NCBI GenBank assembly: GCA_905331475.1
Contig: CAJNYU010003219.1
Span: forward strand, 587,788-651,787
Reading direction: 5' to 3'
Origin: Rotaria socialis
Taxonomy: Eukaryota > Rotifera > Eurotatoria > Philodinida > Philodinidae
DNA length: 64,000 nucleotides
The notes beneath the pieces are model-generated. The model was not told the DNA's origin. It was given only the letters and a program-made list of their open reading frames with translations, and ran no database searches. The position numbers and the translations under genes are program-made. Shown here in pieces: positions 48,059-60,552 of the stretch (within the stretch, counting starts at the first letter, position 1; each line of letters starts with the position of its first letter).

Positions 48059-49695
48059 TTATAAACAAGAATTATTACTAAAAAAAAAGGACTATTCTAT
48101 TTTGATTCTTTCTTTTTCTTTTCTTCTTTTTTTTGTCGTGCAATTTCTTCTTATTGTGTTTTGGTCAATTGTTTTTTTTTTAGAAGAAAAAAAAGTCTTT
48201 ATCTATAATTTCTTTTTCTTGGATATGACTAATTCTATTTGCATGTTAAATTCAATCATCATCGTTGTCGTCCGAGACCGAACCGGGCCTACTCTCAATG
48301 TCAATTTGAAGTGGTAGACGCAGCTGGGAAGAGACAACAAGTGGATGAAATGTTGGCACAACGACTAAATGAAAGCAAAAGAGACATTAAAAAAAATGTC
48401 ATCTCTCTCTCTCTCTCTCTTTTCACACACATCGCATGTGTCAATATTTGATCGAAATAAACCAAGCATCGTTTCGAGAAATTACAGAACAAGATAAGAA
48501 AAAAGAACGATATTTTTTTTTCGAACTAAATCACTGATGTAATAGTTTGTTAGCACGTGTTAATCATAATTGGAAAGTATTGAATTTGAATGATGATGCT
48601 TTTTCATTTGCTTTGATGGAATTATGAAGAGAGAAAAACATTGCTTGTCTTATGTTTTCTAAAATGGTTTATGCTTTTTTTTTCGTCTTGCTTTATTCAA
48701 CATATATTCACCTTAGTGCCTATGGCATTCATCTTTTAAAATAAAGACATGATGCCCGAAAGACAAAGAAACACTTAAAACACAAGTAAACCAAGTAAAT
48801 TGAAGAGAAAAAGAAAGAAAAAAGTCAAACAACCATTAGAATAGATTTGTCCTATTATTCTTTGCCACTAATTGTATACAATAGACGATTGAGGTCATAA
48901 TATTTAACATAGAGTTTACTATCGTTGTTCACAGTTTTCCTTTTTCGAGCGTCAATTGATTATGCAAGTATATTTATATACAGTGATAGGTAGGTGGCAT
49001 TATTTGTTTAAATCTCAATGATCTGTTTTATCGTTGTAGAGCGTGGTGTTATAAATGTAATTGTATTTTCTCTGTTTAACAAATACAACAGAGAAACAAA
49101 AAACCGAACGCGAAACACAGTGATAATTGAAGCTAGTTAAAATAGATTTTTCTTTTTCTCTTGCTAGCTATTCATAATCGTAAGGAAAAAAGCAATTGAT
49201 TCAAGTAGCTACTTGTTAAATATATTTCGTCGTCATCCTCCTATGGAGTTATGCAATCGTTATACACACGTGTCTCCAAAATCGATGCTAAGCCACTCGC
49301 AAAATATAGCGCACTCGACGGGAGATCGACGAAAAAGAAAAAGAAAAGTGGCGTCCAGCATACTCCTCTACCTTCGTCTACCTTCTATCATTCCACTTTT
49401 TAAAATGTAGTGATTTCATGTATTGCAACATATAGACGCGCGCGCGCATACACACACACATGCGGAAATCGACTTGTTTGATTTGAACTGTGTACGGGGG
49501 CGGGTTTCATATTGAATATGTCACATCAGAAAGGAGCGGATAGTTGAAGAGGAAAACATTTAAAATATCATTCAATCAAATTTATATACTAAACAATTAA
49601 TAAGTGCTATTAGAAAATAACTACTACACATGTTTTTTTTTGTTTATTTTTTGTTTGAAATTGAATATTCAATTAATAGAAACTGAGTGAGTGTC

Positions 49696-49733
<38 letters not shown>

Positions 49734-52534
49734 AAATTGCTTGAATAATATAATCAAGTTAATAAAAATTCTCTATTTCTTTTCTTGTTCTTGTTTAATG
49801 TTGGCTTCATTATTTCAAACTATATACTTTTGAATTATTCAAGAGGACAAACATTATTATTTTTTCGAGTGAATTCTTATTTCGACAAGCTTGCTATCTT
49901 GCCTATTAAACGATTAGAGAATCCATCATCACATTGATAAGTACCTTCTTGTTTTTTATTCGATGTTTATTTGTCGACATATAATTAGTCATTGAATATT
50001 GCTTGTTGGATAAATGCGTGAAGACATAAGAGTACTTCTCACCTGTACAGACTAAATACTTAACTGATTGGACTCATATCAATAGCACACATGGGAATGA
50101 AATAGATAATAAAACATCAGGTATTTAGGAAAATACATAGAAATAGAAATATCTATTTTTTTTTTCGAATTGTAATTAGCGATTTTTTTGCCTGTGGAAT
50201 TTTCAAGTAGGACGCACTCGACAAAATAGTGCGTGTGTGTATGTCGGGGAGCCAGATGATGATTTTTTTCTTTTTCTCTTGTTCGCCTTCCGTCATCATC
50301 TCATGATTGGCTAGTGCTCTATCGGAAATTTCACTTCCGATTTATAGAGGTTATGTTCGATGTGCGCCTTCTGCTCAATTACATGCGCGTCTAACAAACA
50401 TTTGTTGCTTACGTCAGATTTTTTTCCTGCTCTAACTTAAAAGCAAGTATACCGATAATGGACACCGCACTATTCAATATACTCAAGAAAAGTCCTTCAA
50501 CGTCACCTGTGCAGACTTTTCTTTAATAGATTTAAATTAAATAGAAAATGGAAAACGAAGCTAACTTGTTGCTTCAAGCAGAATAAATTGAAGATGATAT
50601 TTTCTTGTTCACATTGACGTCATTATAAAATTTTTACGATAAGATGATTTTTCACTAACCCTTGTGGAAAGCAATTAGAGCCAATGAATCAATGCGTATA
50701 CGTATATTCACATAATATTGCATCGAAGTGAAAAATGACAAAATGCTCAACGACTTGTTGTTCGTTGAGAAAGGAAATTTTGCTTTTTTATTTTCTCATT
50801 GAATAGATAAATATGACGTCAAATGCACAAAGCTCTTTTGCATAGATATAAATTTTAAGCAGCTCATCGATGACACGTGGGCAAATAAGTATGATTATTC
50901 TTATAGATAAGAAAGTTAAAAATGATTGAACTTTTTCTTTCGATAGATTCAATATAAATTTCTTTTCAAATATCCAGTACAATCATGATTGAATTGAACC
51001 CTTTTGTTTTTTGACTGATTGGAACAAAAATAACCGAATGTTTTTAATGATGTTTAATGTTTCTATTCATTGGCTAATAAGCTATCAGTGATTAGGGCAT
51101 ATATTCTAATTTTAATTATACTCCTGATTAATTTTTTGAGTGTACGATAATTGTTCCCTCTGGTGCTCTCAAAATGTTTGTAAACGAAACTGAGGAAAAT
51201 ACATCACATTCAATATAGTAACAAAAATATTGTCACTTTTTTTTGTTTGTAAAGTCATGTTAAAATATTTATTTGGCATTATTCCAGGTTCAACAATGAT
51301 GAGACAGTCACACATTGTCAATACTATTGGTAATGGTGGCCTTAAGCAGTAAATGTTAGGAAGGATACGAGACTTATCATATGTTTATTTTTGCAAAGCA
51401 TGAGTACCTTTATTCAAATAGAATACAAAAAAGTGTTCGACTGTGATGAGAAAAAAATAGAAATTCTTTGTGATTGAGAGGCAAGCGTTTTTTGTCTGTT
51501 GTGTTGGGGCTATTATTTACTAGTGATATCTCACGATGACCTAGGAATATTGCAGGTATAATCTAGTTTACTTTTGAATGTAAAGCGTTGTCGAGTATAG
51601 AACGACTCAGCTACGAATCTCCACAATAAGTCGAAGATTGTACAGAGCATATGTATATCCCTTTGACAATTGATTATTATTGAGCTAGACGACTGAGATT
51701 TTCTACTGATACACCAATGTCAAGACACTGAAACTTCGCACCTGACTGAATTTTCTGTTTATGAAGAGTTCTTATATATATATATTAAAAGGAAAACCCC
51801 GTACGATCGTATGCTAGAAGTATTTGTTGTTGTCTCACTCATATATTCATAAAACTAATAATTAAAATGAGAATGTTAGATCAACTTACCCTAAGAGACA
51901 AAAATAGAACTTTGTTTCCTCTTTTTTTCCTCTTAGAATTCTTTATCTGAAACAAAATAATATGTAAGTTCAGAACTTGTAAGAAAAGTTCATTTTCTTT
52001 TTGTTTTCGCCGTTTTCATTGTTAAAAGACAAGTAATAAATACACACAAATCTATTTATATTATGATGTATTGTGGCATTTGTTTAAATCTCTATATGCA
52101 TACAATTGAATTATCTCAATTCTTAATTAAGAAGCGAACGGCGCCGAATGTTAATCACAATATCTAGGCGTGCAATTTTTTTTATCGTTCATTTTTCCCC
52201 CTTTCTTTTTTTTGTCTTGTGTCGGAAACAAATTAACCAATGAAATTCATTTTATTTATTCGTTCGTTGAATAATCATTGGTAGAGAATCAAGAAAAAAA
52301 AGAAGAAGTGAACATAACTATTCTTACTCTCTCTCTCTCTCTCCCTTGTCAGTTTAATAATCCTTCACTTGGTCGTTGAAAAAACGCAACACCAGCCGAG
52401 AAAAGTACTTCTTATATTCATCATCATCATTGTAGAAGACACTTCTGTCCTGTTGAGTGCGTCAACTTCAAACGACGAAATAAAAAAAAACTCTCGTCTT
52501 CGTGTCCCTTTTTCTTTTACTTAAAAAAACACAA

Positions 52535-52568
<34 letters not shown>

Positions 52569-52870
52569 TTCTTCTTCTGTGCACTACTACTAGGTGAAGT
52601 GTTGTGTGGCTACGTACATCCATACAATCATACATAAGCAATTGCTATTGCTTTTTTTATTCTTATTTATTTATGGCACTTATAGAACAGACGAAGAAAA
52701 GAGCAAAAACCGATTAATAATAATATATAGGAACATACTTTAACTATCGACAAGAGAAAAATACATACACATAAGTCATCATCGATCACGAAATTTTCTT
52801 CCTAGACCTATTAGTTAGTTATTTAACTGAATGAGCCACTCATAAAAACTTCTTGTTCACTTTATTTGAT
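48059..52870. other. 4.8-kb non-coding region between the two homeobox genes
   Basis: No coding region recognised. Contains CT runs (48401-48420, 52328-52345), an alternating GCGCGC/CACACA tract (~49438-49463), a (TA)n run (~49699-49731) and a trinucleotide (ATC)n run (~52536-52567). The size and the absence of transposons, in contrast to the 23-41 kb region, suggest that regulatory elements are kept here. Confidence 0.5.
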
Positions 52871-54210
52871 ATGGCAAAACAGGAACAAATCGATAATATT
52901 CCTTACTATACGAATCAGTAAGTACTCGCTTATCGTTTTAATTCATAAACATACATTCGTTCACTCTTCATTTTAATAATGTCTTTCTCTCTATGAAAAT
53001 CACTTATTAAGTGTATCGCAATTTAATCTTTAACAAAAGACAAAATCTCGAATAAATTTTATGCATAATTCAATTGTTTATTGAGTACTATGAACAAAAG
53101 AGAAAAAAATACTTTCATTCTAATTATTGAATTTTATTTTGCCTAAACTTCATGTTGGGATTCGAATTTTTATTTTTCGAATTTCAGTCCCATAAAACGA
53201 AGTTCAACTCCGTCTTCAATGGTTCCATCAATTGTCGGAACAAATCCTGGCATGCCATTCAGTGTAACAGATATTCTTCAACCATTAGATATTGATGCAT
53301 CATCACCTTATAAACGTTCACTTGAAATGGCTCATGCTTTGGCTTCTTCATCATCATCATCAATATATAATTCTCAACGTCCATCAGCAAGTGTTACGTC
53401 GGCTAGTCTTTGTAATCCATCATTTGGACCATCATCAATACATAGTAGTTATTATGGTCCGACAGCAACATCAACATCAGCATTCTCACCGAATAATCAA
53501 TATTATGATTACAGCAGTACGCTTCAAAATGGTGGAAATGCCAATACAGTACCGGGACAATATTCACCAAGTTCATGTTGGTATGGATCAGCAGCAAGTA
53601 AGTGTTCATTTTTTGGAAAAACGAAAGTGTGTAAGACAAGATACAAATAAATAAAAAAAACTATATTTTTTCATTTTTAGTGTCTCGATATTTAGTGGGC
53701 TCATCATCTGCTGTTGATAGTGCAGCACTAGCTGCGAGCGTCTATGGGCATCATCAAGATCCAATGATGAAATCAGCATATGCACACTTTCCATTTGCAT
53801 CTCAAAAACGTAAACGACGGATACTATTTAATCAAGGACAAATCTATGAATTAGAAAGACGTTTTAAACAACAAAAATATTTAAGCGCACCTGAACGCGA
53901 AAATCTTGCAAATATTCTTCAATTAACGCCAACACAAGTTTTTTAAAAGAATTTTATTTAGTTTTATTTTTCATTTTATTTTTATTTCAAGGTTAAAATT
54001 TGGTTTCAAAATCATCGATACAAAACGAAGAAGCAAGCTAAAGAACGTGAAAAACTTGATGATAAACAATTTAGAAAAGATCATCATCATCATCATCATC
54101 ATCATCCTCAACCACAGCAGCAATATCAACAACAACAACAACAACAACAGCAGCAGCAGCAACAACAACAACCACCACCACCACCACCACCACAACATCC
54201 ATTCAGATAG
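52871..54210 (+). CDS. NK2-class homeobox gene, Nkx2-1/scarecrow-like
   Basis: Four exons (52871-52917, 53188-53597, 53681-53937, 53992-54210) join in phase to give 310 residues. The TN motif [11 protein letters not shown] lies at residues 40-50. CWYGSAA|MSRYLVG precedes the homeodomain, as in Nkx2-1. The homeodomain (about 194-253) runs [20 protein letters not shown] to [27 protein letters not shown] and LTPTQ are typical of the Nkx2-1 subgroup. The last intron lies between TPTQ and VKIWF in helix 3, with a weak donor (GTTTTTTAAA). The C-terminus is poly-His, poly-Gln, then poly-Pro. It is a nuclear transcription factor, expected to bind CAAG-core sites as other NK2 proteins do. Same strand as, and 4.8 kb from, its divergent paralogue. 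Confidence 0.9.
54079..54192 (+). repeat. CAT, CAA/CAG and CCA codon runs in the homeobox gene
   Basis: Runs of CAT (His), then CAA/CAG (Gln), then CCA (Pro) codons end the coding region. They are trinucleotide repeats likely to vary in length between individuals. Confidence 0.9.
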
Positions 54211-57200
54211 ACTAATTTCTATTTAGCTTCGTGTCCCGTGCAATATGCAAGCATTCCCCCTTTCAAATTAGTTGCTTAGCACCGGTGGGACAAAACACAT
54301 TTCTTCCTCTCTTTTTTCTTCTTTTGTATATGTATAAAATTTATGTTGAGTGCGACAGTGATGGATATATTCGTTTTTGTTTTGTCTATTGACCATTTGC
54401 CTTCGCATTCTTCTTTTCTTTTTGACTTCTAAATAAAAGAAAGAAAGAAATTAAATAAATATATAATTATCAGTACTATGAAATTTTATGAACTTTTATC
54501 ATATTCCTCTTGACGATATAAGATCCGAGGTATTTATATATAGTACCCAAAATACCTATCAGGAGATCGGACTATTTACGAACGAATGAACAACTTATTT
54601 TCCATGTACACGGAAATATTGATTTTATATTAATACAGTAATCATAGAATGTTTATGGTTCTTTATGAACATCTTTAAAAACTCCTACGATGATATCAAT
54701 CAACACCAATTGGTTAGTAAGTTCGTATGTTGAAACAAGATCTTTGTTTAAGATTGTATACATTCATGTTTGATGAAATGGAAAATGATTTTCGACGGAG
54801 AAATCTACTATTTTATTTTAAAACGAATCGAGTGATATTTATTGATGCAGAGATTCTTTTAGATTTTTAACATTTAGTAGTGAATAAGTATAGAAGATTT
54901 GTATGATTTCATAAATGCTAGAACTTTCCGCATCATGAATAAATAAGTTGACATCGTATCTTGGTTGTGGATATCTACTCAACATTGGCAATTCACTATT
55001 CTACCTGGTCTCCGATTGCACTTATTTTTTAAAATATAGGAATCCTTAGAGGATCAAGGTTGTCAAAAATATAGGATCTTTTATACATAGTTTCTGTTGA
55101 ATTGTTTTGCTGCTTTTTAACTACTCTGCTCGAAAATCGTTTTAATGAAGCTGTTATAAACAGTTCAACCGTAGCCAAGATCCTTATGTCATTTTTTCTA
55201 CTGAAATAAGTCGCTAATTCGAGAATCATTATAAAAATTTTCTCAAATCGATAAATAACAATTAAATAGATCATAAACTTTGAAAAAAAAATACATAAAA
55301 AAGACAAATACTATCCTCATAAATTAGAGGAGACGTTTCAGATTACGGACATGACTTTCCAAAATATCTCAACCTAATTTTATTGTTCTGATAATCAGCA
55401 TTCATTGCTTATTATTTTCCACAAGTTTATTTTGTATTTTATCATAACTCAATTTTTTCTGGTAATAAATAAGTGTAAATGAAAATGCATATACACAGGA
55501 TGGTGTAAAATTTCACGAGCTTTCAGAAGATGTCGTTACTTTAAAAAAATATGTTCTTTTCGTAACAGTATCCTCAAAATACAGAGTGAAACTTATTTTT
55601 TCCAGGGGTATATATATACGTATATACAGCTTTTATATTTAACTAAAGCTTCACTAGAAACCCGAAACTAGCACATGATCATTTTGTGAATGTTTTTTTC
55701 TTTTGAACTATTTTGTATTCTGTACTTAGTATTAAACAATTTCTCAATCAGCTCACTAAATCAGCGAAAGGAAAAATACTATTTAAAACAAATGCCACTA
55801 TAATACAAAAATTTGTCCAAAACACATGATTATACACATTAAAAGTTCTTTTTTCCTCTAAAGGCAATAGCAAAATTAAGAGGTTTCTGGAAATTTTCTA
55901 CTTTCTTTGATAAAATATAGAAAAAATAGGAATTTTCATTAAAATATAGGACAAACATAGGACGTTTTTGAAAATAAAGGAAATATAGGTCGAATCGCCG
56001 CCCAGTATTCTACTCCAATTGTTTTGCTCGTCGACTTTTCTAATTTTGCTAATTTTATATCTTGAGTTTTCGTTCTCTTCAATTCAGGTAACTTCGAGAG
56101 AGTTTCGTTCAAGTGTGAAGAGAATATGAAACATACGTCTGAATATTTTAGTTATCAATGCTTAACTATACTTTCATATTGAAAAATGCAGCATTGGAAT
56201 GCTGAAGAGCAACGATGGCCAATGTAAAAATATGAATTTTACAGACTTTACAAGCTAATAGCGTAAACTTCAGATACATGCATAGAGCTTTTCATATTTT
56301 TACTGCACCGTCACATACTTTATTCTCATTAGTACTAGAGAAATTGTCAAGAGAAGCTCAAAGCAAAGCAAACTATAAATATCTATTGTTTTTGAATTCA
56401 TCAATGCCACTTAGGTCTCTACATTGTCGATTCGTTTGATTAGGGCACTTTGAAGCAGCAGCAATAAAAAATCGAGTACTCAACAAAAGGGAGTTACAGT
56501 GACATTGACATTTTAGTGAACATTGTGAACAGATCAATTGCGTGTTATTACATTCAGATGCTCTTTCCTGATCATCGTTTTTATAGACAAAAAAAACATT
56601 AAAAATACTTTTGCAAAATTGTTTTACTGTAAAAATGTGAAATAAAAGAATTAGAATTCATGATGTATTCGCTGTAAAATCATGTTTTTATTGGCTTACT
56701 CGTTTATCTCAATCAGTATTCAATAAATAACATCTATGAATCAATCTAGTCAGGTTTTTTAGACTTGAAATGAAAACAAAGTTTCATAATTCACTGTGAG
56801 AAATTTTTCGAATAATATAAATGGAGAGGGTGACTTTTTTTTACGGAGACGCTCTAATCGCACAATTTCTACGGTGTACTTGTGGAAAATTTTGAAAGAT
56901 TATCTATCATGAAGTGTAATCAAAATGAAGAGCTATCTTTGAAACTTTCTGCTGTGCACTTAAAAACAAAGAAAACATGAGGGCAGAATGTCGATCCTGT
57001 TGATCGGAAGACTACAATGTACTCTATGAGTTTCTCGTATTCGAATGTATTAGGGCCAGTTAAGAAGCCACTACTAGATAATGTACCTATTGTTAAATTA
57101 CGTGTTATGGATAATTTTTCTACTCGAATGTTTAGAAATAAGAAAATAAATGTCGCACAGATTTCTTTTCATCCGGTATATCGTGATATTTATTGTTGAA

Positions 57201-57403
57201 TACCATTAGATCCAATTTCGAGCGTCGTACTTTGCCTCGGTCTTAAAACACTCTTGACCTTGCTCGGCTCGTAAGAAAGAAAAGATGAATAACGAACCTT
57301 CGCTTTCATCTAATTCATGCGTCGTTATTTTTATCTAAGTGGATTTTGATTCCTAAATTTGTTCACAAAGACAATTGAATGGCAGTATATTACATCGTGA
57401 ATC
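54211..57403. other. intergenic DNA
   Basis: No gene recognised. An AT-rich block at 55040-55990 repeats AAAATATAGGA words near both ends. A short open frame at 57017-57199 has no recognisable content. Confidence 0.4.
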
Positions 57404-57411
57404 AGTATAAT

Positions 57412-58075
57412 TAGGGGTGCCAATTTACAGTTTATTTAATTAAAATTTAACTTCGCGAAAAGTTAATTTAATTTAAAATTAAATTCTATAAAGCTAAATT
57501 TAAAATAAATTAAAATTTTTCTCATACAAAAATTAAAATTTAATTTTTGGACTGGAAAATCATTTAAATTTAAATTTAAAATTTTATAAATTGTTTGTAT
57601 GGATACACATCATTGCTATGAGGAAAATACCTGACTTTAACAGTAGTAAATACTAAATGAGAGTAAAACCTAGTGTTTTAGGTTAATATTTGTTTATCAT
57701 AGGCAAAATTTCTCTACAGATTATACAGGATCCATCATCTTTCTTCTTCAAACTACCGGGATACTCATAAAAAATATATTTAATAGCACAATTCGTAGAA
57801 GAATGACTAGCTTTAACTTTAGAAAACAGGAAACATACTCAAATTTGACTTTAAATAGTAGCAATCAAGTCAAAAACTGTGTTTATCTACTAGTCTTGAA
57901 AATTTAACTAATTTGAATTTCAAAAAATTTAATTTAAATTTAGTTAAATTTAAATGATACAAAATTTTAAATTTAACTTTTCATTTAAAAAAATTTAATT
58001 TATTTTAAATTTAAATTTTTGAAAATTTATTTCTCGATTTAATACATTTTTTTAAATTAAAATGTGACATCCCTA
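57412..58075. mobile_element. hAT MITE, AAATTTAA keyword family
   Basis: Ends TAGGGGTGCCAATTT and AAATGTGACATCCCTA are imperfect inverted copies, flanked by exact AGTATAAT duplications (57404-57411, 58076-58083). The outer 160 bp at both sides consist almost only of AATTTAAATTTAA/TTAATTT words, while the middle is ordinary AT-rich DNA. No transposase. Confidence 0.88.
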
Positions 58076-58170
58076 AGTATAATATAAGATCACTTTGTAA
58101 GCAGTCTTGCTATTTGAGCGAATTTCTAAAAGGCATTCTTTTTACTTTCATGTATATTCTTATTCCCTCC

Positions 58171-59112
58171 AGTGATTGGATACTTGGTACAGTACTTGGT
58201 ACTTTTCCTACTTTTTATTGAAAAATCTTTAATACATAGTACATTTGCGCAGTACAAGTACATATGCTTGGTACTCAACTTGTGTACTTAGTATTTGTAC
58301 TTCAGTACATTTTACTCAAAATCCCAAAAATCCGCTTTTTCCCCTTGACCCATTGAATATTGATGAAGATTCGAATAGAATTTATTTTCAGGTATTGGAC
58401 TGTTTCATGAATAACAAATAGCCGGCGTTATGATGATTTCCTAGAGATCGAAGTAACCATTGTTTATATTACACCAATAAACTTTTTTTTTCTATACTGT
58501 TTATTTTTTCCCTCTAACTCATATATCTCCATTCAGTATTACTTAGAATAATTGAAACTATATCGATTTTATGTCGATCAATATAAGATATTGTAATATC
58601 AATATTTCCTTCTATTGTTTTTCAGTCCTACATATGTCAATAAATCATGAAAACAGTAAATATTAACTTAGAAAATAATAATAGAAGCAAACATGAAACT
58701 ATGGAGAAGTACTAAGTACACTTGTACTCAGTACCGGTGCTACCCAGGTCGAGCAATCAGACAGTAGGCACCTATCGGAACCCATCCGATCCGACTGGAA
58801 TCCAATAGGATTTTATCGGATCCTTTCAGATCTTACAGAACTATCGTTGGATTCCGGATCGAGGAATCGATGTCAGATTCCTATGAATTCCAAGGAGAAA
58901 CCGTTGTATGTCATCGAAAGTTCATAGGATTTCGACACTGAGGATCCGACATCGATTCCTCTACTCGGAATCCAATAGAATTGTATCGGATTGTAGGATA
59001 TTTCCAGGTTCCTATCGGATCCGATGTCGGATCAGTCGACTTGGGCACAAGTCCAAAGTAAATTAGTTAAATAACAAGTATATCTGTATTTGTACTTGTA
59101 CTTGCCCATCAC
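58171..59112. mobile_element. hAT-like element, GTACTT keyword family
   Basis: The left end CAGTGATTGGATACTTGGTAC and the complement of the right end AGGTGATGGGCAAGTACAAG are imperfectly inverted. GTACTT/AAGTAC words fill the outer ~150 bp at the left and recur at 58705-58735 and 59060-59110. The tip resembles the CAGTGATGGGCAA-type ends common in animal hAT elements. No target duplication was found, so it is old or truncated. Confidence 0.55.
58745..59042. mobile_element. nested element, GGATCC/GGAATCC keyword family
   Basis: CCCAGGTCGAGCAATC at the left and GATCAGTCGACTTGGG at the right are imperfect inverses. The body is dense in TCGGATCC, GGAATCCAATAG and TCCTATGAATTCC in both orientations. 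It sits inside the GTACTT element. Confidence 0.55.
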
Positions 59113-60552
59113 CTCGATCATAAAAGTATTCGATAGACGAGCACAAAAACAGAGTCATGCGATCTATCACTACTATGATTCACAGTTTCGAATATTTGTC
59201 TATACTCTCTCTTAATTTTTCATTCGAAAATAGCTTACCGTTGATCAGTGATGCGCGCCTTGCGTTCGTCAATACGATGTAAGTAATTGTACACAAGTGC
59301 CGATCACATTTATTTTAAAATAATTATATGTCAACCTTGAAAGCTCGATTGCAATTTTCACCATTGCAATCAATAGCATTCTGACAAATCGTGACTCACA
59401 CATATACCGTTATGAGTTGAAAGTTGAAAGCTGAAAATTGAAATTTTTTATTTTCAATGTACTTTATCTTATTTAAAATAAATATTATTGAAATTTAGTG
59501 AACTGCCCTTTGTATCAATATGAATTGAATCTTGATATGACAGATTTACTTAATTATAACGTTTAAATTAATAAGATTATTAAGCGTAAGGGGTTAGAAA
59601 TGTTTAAAGTAGTGACAATATTTTCGTTTACTTCGCTTACAAGAAAGAAAAGCATCATGAATAAGCTTTGTAGCCTTCTGCGCAGTCAAAGGTTACCATA
59701 ATCAAAGTATCTAAAGTGTTTAATAATTTGACAAATTCCGATATCGCTATTGTGATAGATTTTCATTCTTGAATGCGGCCACAGATATATTGAACAATAG
59801 AATATTACATCTTGAAATTTTATAGAGTGCCTTGTTCTTTAAAGTAATAGGCAAAAGAGATTCTTCGTATTCGGAATTATATTATGAATATTTAAAAAGC
59901 GATTCGATCTATGCGTCATTCAAATCAAGGGTACTTTACTGAAAGATTTCTTATTGAGTTTGGTTTCCAGGTGCACTTCAACCAGATGCAAGCTATATGT
60001 ATGATGTTGATGATGCTTTCATTGTGAAATACAGCTAAAGAGTCTTTTACATAAAAATGTCGTAAATCAGCGAAATTCAGAATGTGAAAGATCAAATGAA
60101 TGGCATTATAAATAGAATTATCGTTCCTGATAGCTTGTTCAAATATCATGGTAAGCCGTCAACTCGATTATCTACAAGTATAGGTCTACGTTTGTAGTAG
60201 GGGCCTACATTCTCATTGGAGTTGGTGACATGCCATTTTTTTTAACCCGTTATGTCCTGGTTTGACCCAAAAGAGAAGCAACTGAGGAAAAAAATAGACT
60301 AATTGGTAATTTTTGGCGACTAAGACTACTACCGAGTATGTTGTAGTCAATTTCATTTTTCTTCTCATGAATATCAATCCCAAATGCAGCCTATGAAGGC
60401 TCAAATGTGACTCAGTTCCGATCCTTTCTTTTCACGGTCTCTTAACCTTTGAGTATAAATTAATTTACCGCTTACGCGCGAGGTTTATTTTTCTTTCTTC
60501 GATAACATCAACACATTATGCGCAACTACCAATCACATTTGTGAGTAGTAGA
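59113..60552. other. intergenic DNA upstream of the four-TM gene
   Basis: No gene recognised. GTATAAATT at about 60453 is a possible TATA box for the gene that starts at 60553. Confidence 0.35.

Noticed and set aside
57017-57199. Plus-strand 60-codon open frame
   Set aside because: No recognisable content and length expected by chance.
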